DNA of 35,834 nucleotides. Origin: Candidatus Saccharimonadota bacterium. GTDB lineage: Bacteria; Patescibacteriota; Saccharimonadia; Saccharimonadales; Saccharimonadaceae. The notes under the pieces were generated by a model that saw only the letters and a list, made by a program, of their open reading frames with translations, searched no databases and was not told the DNA's origin. Positions within the stretch are counted from its first letter, which is position 1. Each line of letters begins with the position of its first letter. The DNA is taken from NCBI GenBank assembly GCA_009786195.1, contig WQTP01000040.1, forward strand, positions 1-35,834, given 5' to 3'. Positions 7,253 through 15,742 of this stretch are shown here, piece by piece. The position numbers were made by a program, and so were the translations under genes.

Positions 7253-9013
7253 GTGGAAGAAAAGTCAACAAAATCTCGTGCTCAATGGCTGACCATTGGT
7301 CTGTTTTTGGTGCTGATTATTTTTGTTGTTCGACTTTTCTATATTCAGGTAATTGAGTATGACAAGTACGCAGCTCAGGCCGACCAAATGCAAATTAGTA
7401 AACGCACTATCAACCCGACGCGAGGTGAATTTTTTGTACTCGACAAAGACGGCATATTATCACCACTAGTGCTTAATCAAACAGTTTACACAGTGTTTGC
7501 TGACCCAACTCAGATTGGTGATGGTAACATCGAAAAAATTCGCAATCTTATTCAGGACGTAGCTGGTGGACAAGCCATCACAAGTAATTTTGAAAAACTA
7601 AACGACACTGCTATGCAATACGTAGTGTTGGCCAGGCAGGTCACACACACTCAGGCTGAAAAGATTCGCGATGCTAACCTGAAGGGTGTAGGATTACAAG
7701 CAACATCGCGACGCGTTTATCCTGAAGGTAGCTTAGCGGCACAAGTGCTGGGTTTCGTGAATGTCGATGGCGAAGGACAATATGGTCTTGAGCAATTCTT
7801 AAATAAAGAACTAGCTGGTGAACCGGGTGTGCTGCAGTCGGTAACCGATGTGCGTCATATCCCATTAACGATTGGCGTACATGATGTGTCAATTCCGGCG
7901 AAAAATGGCACGAACTATGTTTTGTCGATTGATCGCGCTGTTCAAGCACACGTGGAACATTCCTTGGCGGATGGTCTGAAAAGAGTTAGTGCGACAAAAG
8001 GTAGTATCGTTATTATGGAGGTCGACACTGGTAGAGTTATAGCGATGGCTAACTTACCCTCTTATGATCCGGCCAATTATAACAAAGTGGATGATTCAGC
8101 AGTTTTTCAAAATACTATCACTATGTGGCCGTATGAACCTGGTTCGGTAATCAAACCATTCACTATCGGCGCAGCGATGGACACGGGTTCAATCGGCCGT
8201 TATTCAACTTTTCATAACACTGGTTGCGTAATGGTAGCAGATGCCAAGATTTGCAATCTCTATCGACAAGTCGACGGTGAAACAATAGACGTCGCTAACA
8301 TCTTAAGATACTCACTAAACACTGGGGCAATTTGGGCTCTGGAACAAATGGGTGGTGGTGATATTAATTTAATAGCTCGTCAACGATTATATAATTACTT
8401 TGCTGACAACTATCGATTTACTGAAAAAACGAACATCGAATCTACCGGCGAAGCTGTTGGTCTAATGATGAAACCGGATAATCCGAATGGAGCTAGAGTG
8501 ACTTATTCAAACATGACATTTGGGCAGGGTATGAATGTCACAATGATTCAAGTAGTCGCGGCTTTTGCAGCAACAATTAACGGAGGTACTTATTATCAAC
8601 CAACTCTAATTTTAGGTACAATTAACAAAAATGGCAAACTGGTTGAACAAAAACCAAAAGTCATAGCTAATGGAGTTTTGAAAACTGAAACATCCAAAAA
8701 CTTAAAAGAAATGTTAAGAGCAATCCGTGCTGGGAGCGTCTCAATGTCACAGATAGACCGAGGATATTATGTTGGTGGTAAGTCGGGTACTGCTGAGACA
8801 ATTGATCCAGCAACTGGCAAGTATGGTGGACCAACAATCGGATCATATTTGGGTTTCGTTGGGGACGAGACAGGTAATCCAAAATATGCGATAATGGTAC
8901 GGGTAGATGATGGGCACGTGGCAGCCGGTTCGACCACAGGGTCAGCTGCGGCACAACCAATCTTTGATGCAATTAGTCGATTCATAATAGAATACGAAGG
9001 AGTAACAAAATGA
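7253..9013 (+). CDS. ftsI: Penicillin-binding protein 2/3, FtsI-like transpeptidase
   Basis: GSVIKP (SxxK), SLNTG (SxN), KSGTAE (KSG), N-terminal TM, dcw position. Confidence 0.92.
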   Translation: MEEKSTKSRAQWLTIGLFLVLIIFVVRLFYIQVIEYDKYAAQADQMQISKRTINPTRGEFFVLDKDGILSPLVLNQTVYTVFADPTQIGDGNIEKIRNLIQDVAGGQAITSNFEKLNDTAMQYVVLARQVTHTQAEKIRDANLKGVGLQATSRRVYPEGSLAAQVLGFVNVDGEGQYGLEQFLNKELAGEPGVLQSVTDVRHIPLTIGVHDVSIPAKNGTNYVLSIDRAVQAHVEHSLADGLKRVSATKGSIVIMEVDTGRVIAMANLPSYDPANYNKVDDSAVFQNTITMWPYEPGSVIKPFTIGAAMDTGSIGRYSTFHNTGCVMVADAKICNLYRQVDGETIDVANILRYSLNTGAIWALEQMGGGDINLIARQRLYNYFADNYRFTEKTNIESTGEAVGLMMKPDNPNGARVTYSNMTFGQGMNVTMIQVVAAFAATINGGTYYQPTLILGTINKNGKLVEQKPKVIANGVLKTETSKNLKEMLRAIRAGSVSMSQIDRGYYVGGKSGTAETIDPATGKYGGPTIGSYLGFVGDETGNPKYAIMVRVDDGHVAAGSTTGSAAAQPIFDAISRFIIEYEGVTK

Positions 9014-10044
9014 ATGAACTATTAAGCCAACTAATCCCAGTAGCAACCAGAATATTTTTGCTCGGCGGTATAGCGTTTGTTATTGCCATGATCTTAACAC
9101 CAATTTACACGTACTTTGCGTACAAGTATAAATTTTGGAAAAAACAAAAAACCGTAGCGTTCGACGGCCGAAAATTAACGGTAGTTAGTAAATTGCACGC
9201 TGCTAAAATTGCTCACCACGTACCAACTATGGCTGGGTGCATTTTTGTGCTGGCTATTACCATTACTACGCTATTTTTTAACCTCAGCCGACCGCAAACT
9301 TGGTTACCACTAGCGGCTTTAATTGGTGGGGCACTGGTTGGGTTGATTGATGATATCTTGAACTTGCGCGGACATAGCGCAGTGGCTGGCCTTCGTGCGC
9401 CGGTGAAGTTTACGATGATCACAATTCTGGGATTAGGACTTGGTTGGTTCTTCTGGTACAAACTAGGTTTTACTGCAGTGCACATACCATTTATCGGCGA
9501 ATGGGACACGGGTATTTTCATAATACCACTCTTTGCTTTTGCGGTAGTAGCGGCTGGTAATGCGGTCAATATCAGCGATGGTCTAGATGGTTTAGCTGGC
9601 GGGTTAGCAGCCTCAGCTTTTTCGATGTTTGCGGTCATTGCTATTTTGGGTGAACAATTTGGTTTAGCTGGTTTTTGTTTAACAATAGTTGGCGCGCTAC
9701 TGTCGTATTTATGGTTCAATGTTTATCCAGCACGTTTTTTCATGGGCGACATTGGTTCATTTGCACTTGGCGTAAGCTTGGGTGTGGTAGCAATGCTGAC
9801 AGACTGTCTGTTCATCTTGCCAATTATTGGTGCAGTATTTGTTGTGGAAACTGGTTCAGTAATTATTCAACAAATCAGCAAAAAGTTGCGCGGCGGTAAA
9901 AAAATTTGGTCAGCAACACCAATCCACCATCATTTTGAAGCCAAAGGTTGGCCAGAGACCAAAGTCACAATGCGCTTCTGGGTAATCGGCAATATCGTCG
10001 GTATCGTCGGTATCATCGTAGCGTTAGCTGGAGGTAGCGTTTAA
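9010..10044 (+). CDS. mraY: Phospho-N-acetylmuramoyl-pentapeptide transferase
   Basis: Polytopic; GLIDDILNL, NAVNISDGLDGLAGG, FMGDIGSFALG, TPIHHHFEAKGWPETKV. Confidence 0.95.
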   Translation: MNELLSQLIPVATRIFLLGGIAFVIAMILTPIYTYFAYKYKFWKKQKTVAFDGRKLTVVSKLHAAKIAHHVPTMAGCIFVLAITITTLFFNLSRPQTWLPLAALIGGALVGLIDDILNLRGHSAVAGLRAPVKFTMITILGLGLGWFFWYKLGFTAVHIPFIGEWDTGIFIIPLFAFAVVAAGNAVNISDGLDGLAGGLAASAFSMFAVIAILGEQFGLAGFCLTIVGALLSYLWFNVYPARFFMGDIGSFALGVSLGVVAMLTDCLFILPIIGAVFVVETGSVIIQQISKKLRGGKKIWSATPIHHHFEAKGWPETKVTMRFWVIGNIVGIVGIIVALAGGSV

Positions 10045-11369
10045 TGGGTCGTTGGACTACGACTGACCATAATCAAAATAGTTCGGCGCGTCGAACTAAG
10101 TTAAATCTATCCAAAATTCGAACACTGTTTTTTGAGACGACTGATAGTTTAGAACTCAGTAGAAAACACCGACCAGATTACTTGTTGGTGGTGTTAATTA
10201 TGGCCTTGGCGTTAATTGGTTTGATTGTTTTGTTTTCGATCACACCAGCATTAACTAACGGCAATGATGCAGAATCGCTGAACTTCATGTTGCGTCAAGG
10301 TTTGTTTTTGACGATAGGTTTAGTAGCTTTTTTTATTGCCAGTAAAATCCCATTAGATTTTTGGCGAAAGCATGGTGTAAAAGTGTTCATCCTGGCGTTT
10401 TTTGTCTGTTTTATCCTGCCAATTATGGGTTGGTTAAATATTTCACTAGCACGTTGCACTTATGGCGCTTGTCGATGGTACAGTTTGGGTAATATTGGTA
10501 CGTTTCAGCCAGCTGAATTTTTAAAGTTTGGCACAGTACTTTTCGTAGCTGGATTTTTGGCAGTGCGAACAGCACAAAGTAAATTAAACTCAATTAAGGA
10601 ATCGTTGTTACCACTCGGTTTGATAACCTTTATGTCACTGTTTGTGATTGTTGTCATGCAAAAAGATCTTGGTACTGGTATATCGCTGGTGGCAATTGTC
10701 TTAACTCAGTTAATAATTGCTGGTGTCAAATTAAAGATGATTTTTCTATCGATAGCATCTCTTAGTATAACTGGTATAATGGCTATTTTAATTGCACCGC
10801 ATCGTTTGGCGCGCATCGCGACATTTCTAGGGCAGGGCAATGAAACGGCGGATTATCATATTAACCAAGCAATGATTGCGCTAGGGTCGGGCGGTATGAC
10901 TGGACGAGGTCTCGGTCAGTCAGTACAGGCCTTTGGCTGGTTACCAGAAGCGATCCACGATTCAATTTTTGCAATTTTAGGAGAAACGTTAGGCTTTATC
11001 GGATTAGTCGTAATCATTTTGATTTTTGCAATGTTGTTGAGACGAATTATCAGCAAAGTTGATTTTCTGGAAAATACTTATCTCAGACTAATAGTAGCTG
11101 GTATATTTGGCTGGCTGGTAGCACATGTAGTGATGAACATTGGTGCGATGACGTACCTGTTGCCACTGACTGGCATTACTTTACCACTAGTTAGTTTTGG
11201 CGGCACTTCAATGTTATTCATCATGATGAGTTTAGGTGTAGTATTTGGAATTTCGCGCTACACACTACATAATAAAGTGAAACTAGAGGAAGGAGGCGAA
11301 CATGCGAGTTCTGTGCGTGGGCGGCGGTTCGGGCGGCCACATTACACCAATCGTAGCGATAGTCGATGA
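10044..11369 (+). CDS. ftsW: FtsW/RodA/SpoVE-family glycosyltransferase
   Basis: ARCTYGACRWYSLGNIGTFQPAEFLKFG, FAILGETLGFIG, LPLVSFGGTSML. Confidence 0.93.
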   Translation: MGRWTTTDHNQNSSARRTKLNLSKIRTLFFETTDSLELSRKHRPDYLLVVLIMALALIGLIVLFSITPALTNGNDAESLNFMLRQGLFLTIGLVAFFIASKIPLDFWRKHGVKVFILAFFVCFILPIMGWLNISLARCTYGACRWYSLGNIGTFQPAEFLKFGTVLFVAGFLAVRTAQSKLNSIKESLLPLGLITFMSLFVIVVMQKDLGTGISLVAIVLTQLIIAGVKLKMIFLSIASLSITGIMAILIAPHRLARIATFLGQGNETADYHINQAMIALGSGGMTGRGLGQSVQAFGWLPEAIHDSIFAILGETLGFIGLVVIILIFAMLLRRIISKVDFLENTYLRLIVAGIFGWLVAHVVMNIGAMTYLLPLTGITLPLVSFGGTSMLFIMMSLGVVFGISRYTLHNKVKLEEGGEHASSVRGRRFGRPHYTNRSDSR

Positions 11370-12447
11370 ATTACGAAAACGAAAACCCGACGCTGATATT
11401 CGAGTGTGGTGCGATCGCAAATTCATTTCTCAAACGCGACAACTACTTAGTGCAGATGTACCCATTAATGTTATTACCAGCGGTAAATATCGACGCTACA
11501 CCAATCTCTCATTATGGTCGCACATTCGTTACCACCTGATAAAAACACATCTTGCGAATATAGTTGATATATTTAAAGTTGGTTTTGGTTTTTTGCAAAG
11601 CTTATTCAAGTTAATTATTTGGCGACCAAACGTAGTTTTTTTGAAAGGTGGATTTGTCTGTGTGCCAGTCGGCATAGCAGCGCACGTTTTGCGGATTCCA
11701 TTAGTGATTCACGATTCGGACGCTGTGCCGGGCCTAGCTAATCGCATTTTAGCACGATATGCTAACCGAATAGGAACTGGCTTGCCAGTCGAAAATTATC
11801 CTAATTATAAAAAAGACATAACCAAATATGTCGGCATTCCAGTTAGGAAAAACTTCAAAATCTTGAATACAAAACAAAAAGCAGATGTAAAAAAAGTGTT
11901 CAATTTCTCACCTAATAAAAAATTAGTTGTTATCATTGGCGGCGGGCTCGGTTCTCATAGTTTAAACAAAACTGCTTTAATAATCGCGCCAGACATCGCC
12001 AGAGCAGATCTACAGATGCTGATTGTTAGTGGTGCGGATGAATCGTTGACAATAGAAGATGATTTGACGATAAATATTCACACAGTACCATTTGTAACTG
12101 ATGGAATGTCGGAACTTCTGGGTGCAGCTGACGTTGTAGTAACACGAGCTGGTGCGACTTTTTTAGCGGAACTAGCAACTGTCGCTGCATCGGTTATCAT
12201 TGTGCCTAATCACCATTTGGCCGGCGATCATCAAACAAAAAATGCGGCAATTTATGAGATGGCTGGAGCGGCTCTAGTTATTGATCCGCGTGAATTAGAA
12301 AAATCAGCGACAGTGCTAAAAGATAACATCTTAAAAGTAGTGAACGACGAAAACTATAGTAAAAAACTTAGTCAAAATCTACATAAATTTGCTAAAGCTG
12401 ATGCACTTGAACGAATGGTTGAAATGATTTTAGGGGCTATAAAATGA
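11302..12447 (+). CDS. murG: UDP-GlcNAc:undecaprenyl-PP-MurNAc-pentapeptide GlcNAc transferase
   Basis: VGGGSGGHITP; HDSDAVPGLANRILA; VVTRAGATFLAELA; strong Shine-Dalgarno upstream. Confidence 0.92.
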   Translation: MRVLCVGGGSGGHITPIVAIVDELRKRKPDADIRVWCDRKFISQTRQLLSADVPINVITSGKYRRYTNLSLWSHIRYHLIKTHLANIVDIFKVGFGFLQSLFKLIIWRPNVVFLKGGFVCVPVGIAAHVLRIPLVIHDSDAVPGLANRILARYANRIGTGLPVENYPNYKKDITKYVGIPVRKNFKILNTKQKADVKKVFNFSPNKKLVVIIGGGLGSHSLNKTALIIAPDIARADLQMLIVSGADESLTIEDDLTINIHTVPFVTDGMSELLGAADVVVTRAGATFLAELATVAASVIIVPNHHLAGDHQTKNAAIYEMAGAALVIDPRELEKSATVLKDNILKVVNDENYSKKLSQNLHKFAKADALERMVEMILGAIK

Positions 12448-13319
12448 CAAAACCCAAACGTCGTGGTCAGTACAGCGACGAAATGCGCGCAGAACTGAAC
12501 ACAAATTTTACTCGTGGCATCACGTTATCAACTTTTCATGCAACTAAACACGAAAAGTCTGATCGTCAGAAAGAACATGATTTACGCGTCTGGCGACGCA
12601 AACTAGGTGGTGTTCTGCTAATCATAATATTAGTTTGTGGGTTAGGACTGCTGATTTTAACGCAGCTCAGCAGCTCTTTTTCGGATGTTACTAGTAATGT
12701 GTCAACTTTAAAAACTGCTGATGCTGACAGATATAAAGAAATTATTAACGAATACTTATCAAAAAATCCATTCGAACGATTTGAATTTGCCAGACGTAAT
12801 GACAACATGATTAACTATGTGGCCGAACAAGCTCCTGAAGTAAAAACAGTCGTAATCAAACAAGCCGGCATATTAACAGGTAAGTTGCACTTAGACTTTC
12901 GTGAACCCATAGCTATGTGGTCCATGGCTGACACCACCAGCTATGTTGACGCTGAGGGAGTTGTCTTTTCGCGTAATTATTTTGCAGCACCCACAATAAC
13001 AATTGCCGATAACAGCGGCGCAACGGCCAGTAGCGACACGGTGGCTTCATCGCGATTCTTGGGTTTCGTGGGGCAGGTGACTGCCGAGCTGAAAAAAAAT
13101 AGTGGTGGCATAGTGGAACGGGTAATCATTCCGACTGGCGCTATTCGCTATGTTGAACTTTACTTGATGGACCGCAATTATCCATTTAAAACGCAAATTG
13201 ATCGTGATGCTACTGCGCAGGCAGCGGACATCGCAGCAGTTATTAAATATCTTGATGCTAATTACTTAACACCTACTTATGTGGACGTTAGGGTAGCAGG
13301 GAAAGCTTACTGGAAATAG
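12444..13319 (+). CDS. FtsQ/DivIB-like cell division protein (POTRA-type)
   Basis: One N-terminal TM followed by extracytoplasmic region; last gene of dcw run. Confidence 0.6.
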   Translation: MTKPKRRGQYSDEMRAELNTNFTRGITLSTFHATKHEKSDRQKEHDLRVWRRKLGGVLLIIILVCGLGLLILTQLSSSFSDVTSNVSTLKTADADRYKEIINEYLSKNPFERFEFARRNDNMINYVAEQAPEVKTVVIKQAGILTGKLHLDFREPIAMWSMADTTSYVDAEGVVFSRNYFAAPTITIADNSGATASSDTVASSRFLGFVGQVTAELKKNSGGIVERVIIPTGAIRYVELYLMDRNYPFKTQIDRDATAQAADIAAVIKYLDANYLTPTYVDVRVAGKAYWK

Positions 13320-13349
13320 ATTTGTTTTGTGACTTTCGTCTAACCTCCC

Positions 13350-13371
13350 CACCCCTGTTATAACAGAGGTG
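13350..13371. promoter_or_regulatory. 22-bp near-perfect palindrome after the ftsQ-like gene
   Basis: CACCcCTGTTATAACAGaGGTG, one mismatch pair. Confidence 0.55.
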
Positions 13372-14139
13372 AGAAGACGTAATAGAGAATATATTTCATT
13401 AAATAACATTTTTTTAAAAAGTCAAATTACCAATAGTGATATGAGTGGGGGAGGGTAGAAAAGTATGAAATAACAATATAATAGAAAATTGTCAAATATC
13501 ATACCGACCAACCGAAACGTGGGGCTGTGGAAAACTATTTTTATAATAAAATAAATAAAAATGCAAATAATCAAACTTCATACAAAATCGTTGCAATTTT
13601 TGCTACAATGAAGTTACCTGTCCATTAAGTAATTAAATAAGGCTCGAAAAATAATATTAAATAGTTAATTATTTAATACGTCAGGAAAACCACACTCCCT
13701 ATAAGAGCCCTGCTTAAAAATACCTTATATAAGTAAAATTAGTAAAACGAAATCACTCGTCGAAGAACCTTTGATTGTCTTAGCGATATTTCTTATATGT
13801 CGTAAAAGATATATTGTGCGACATTACGTATTTGTACAAAAGACGATTCTCTATCCATTGTTGTTGGGACTATTTTTTCGTGTATCGGCAGTTTTTATTT
13901 TGAAATATATATTTTATCAAATTCCTACCCGACCCGATCATGCCATTGGTGTTTTGTTTGGTTTTAGGCCCTCTTTTGGCACCTCATGCTGTACTGGCCG
14001 TTCTGAGCGACTGCGAAGTAGTTATCTACAGGGGTGCAACAGAGATGACAGAATATAGAATATGAAGACCCCAACATCGTCATTAACGGGGGTGGGAAGT
14101 TGTGGCGACAGGGAAGAGTTATCGGTAGAATTAGCAAAA

Positions 14140-15729
14140 TTACTTCCCCGCTCTTATCTTTTCTATGTCGACGGAATTTTCACCAAAGAATTTTTGGATA
14201 CGAAGGGCGACGGAAACTGGAGAACGTCCGAGGGTTTTTACGAGTTGATCGATATTTTTACCAGATTTGAAATCCGTTTGCAAAGTTGCGTCGTCATCAG
14301 GTTTCCATTTTGTCCAAGCGTTGGGCCATTTGGCGCGATCGGACGCTTGACGTTTGGCGAAATCGGAATTTGGATTCGAAGTTTTCTTCTTAGTGGACAA
14401 ACGAGCTGACTTTTCCCTTCTCTGTTTATTAACACGTAAATATTCATATTTATTTTTGGCAATTTCCGCCGACTGGCGAAATTTTTGATCATGTTCTAAT
14501 ACTTCGGGGTGGATTTTGAAAGCATTGCTATGTAGTCCTAAAATTGATAATGAATTCAGCGAACGTACGCGCGATAACGCTACGTACCCCATACCCGGTT
14601 CAAAAACATTTTTCAGATTAATTTTGGCAGAATCGAGTGTCATACCTTGGGACTTATGCACAGTGATAGCATAGGCTGGACGCAAAGGGATTTGAGTTAT
14701 CGAAGCACGTTTTTTATCACCATCGCGCAGTTCCCAACTAACTTCGTGAACAGTGATTTTTCGACCGTTACGAAACTCTACGATTGGATTATTAAATGGA
14801 CCACCAAAACCCGTGATAACACCGATTGAACCATTAACGAAACCTTGTTCAGGATCGTTTTTGAGCGCCATAACCAGAGCTCCTTTTTTGAGTCGCAAAA
14901 TCTCGGGTGCTAGACATGATTTCTTTAAACGATCAACGTAATTAGACGAACCAGTATGACTCATTTCGAACGATAAAAAATCTCCCGGTAGAGCGTTCAT
15001 TTTGCGATCGTTGATAGAATCAACATCGCGGTTGGTAGTATGTAACTCAGTAATTTCCTGCGCGTCATCTAACTCTGCTTGAAATCGTTTGGCGATTTTT
15101 TCAGCGTCGGATCGTACGATTTCATCGCGACGAATTTTACCCAGGATTTCGAGAAACTCATCATCGTTTTGACGATGTTGTGAATCGAGATAAAGTATCA
15201 CTGGGTCGGCGTTTTGCCAAGAAAGTGCGTTATAAGCAAATTCAGTGCGCGGGATTTCATCATCGAATTCGGGTCGGTCGGTTGAACGTGTGACGGGTGG
15301 TAATTGGAAAAAATCTCCACAAAATACAACTTGTAAACCACCGAATGATTCGTCGACACCACGGACAGTGCGACAAACTGTGTCGATTAAATCCAATCGG
15401 TAATCATGCAACATCGAAATTTCGTCGATAATCAAAATGTCAGCTTTTTCGATTTGTTCACGACGACCTTTGGGTAATTTATCGAAAAAATATCGTGGTA
15501 AATTATCCAAAACACCCAAACCGCTCCAGGCATGAATCGTGTTTCCGTTTAAGTGTGTCGCTGCGATTCCAGTCGTGGCGGTGACCGCGACTTTTTTACC
15601 GGATTTTTTCGCTAGTCGCACAAATTCGTTCAGAGTGTATGTTTTTCCTGCCCCCGCTGGGCCGGTCAGAAACACGTTGTGCCCATCGAGCATAATTTCA
15701 AGTGCTAACTCTTGATCCATAACACACAA
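14140..15729 (-). CDS. PIF1/RRM3-like helicase (RecD-like C-terminus)
   Basis: NVFLTGPAGAGKTYTLNEF, TATTGIAATHLNGNTIHAWSG, LIIDEISMLH, AYAITVHKSQGMTLD, YVALSRV. Confidence 0.9.
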   Translation of the reverse strand: MCVMDQELALEIMLDGHNVFLTGPAGAGKTYTLNEFVRLAKKSGKKVAVTATTGIAATHLNGNTIHAWSGLGVLDNLPRYFFDKLPKGRREQIEKADILIIDEISMLHDYRLDLIDTVCRTVRGVDESFGGLQVVFCGDFFQLPPVTRSTDRPEFDDEIPRTEFAYNALSWQNADPVILYLDSQHRQNDDEFLEILGKIRRDEIVRSDAEKIAKRFQAELDDAQEITELHTTNRDVDSINDRKMNALPGDFLSFEMSHTGSSNYVDRLKKSCLAPEILRLKKGALVMALKNDPEQGFVNGSIGVITGFGGPFNNPIVEFRNGRKITVHEVSWELRDGDKKRASITQIPLRPAYAITVHKSQGMTLDSAKINLKNVFEPGMGYVALSRVRSLNSLSILGLHSNAFKIHPEVLEHDQKFRQSAEIAKNKYEYLRVNKQRREKSARLSTKKKTSNPNSDFAKRQASDRAKWPNAWTKWKPDDDATLQTDFKSGKNIDQLVKTLGRSPVSVALRIQKFFGENSVDIEKIRAGK

Positions 15730-15742
15730 AATTTCTAATTAA

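Noticed and set aside
9213-9719. 168-aa minus-strand ORF antisense to mraY, and many similar shadow ORFs over secA, topA and others
   Set aside because: Composition is that of antisense shadows of strongly conserved genes; no independent motifs or start signals.
14062-14409. 115-aa ORF antisense to the PIF1 helicase C-terminus, and the 95-aa ORF at 13771-14058
   Set aside because: No recognisable domain; low-complexity or antisense reading, with the helicase clearly the coding strand.
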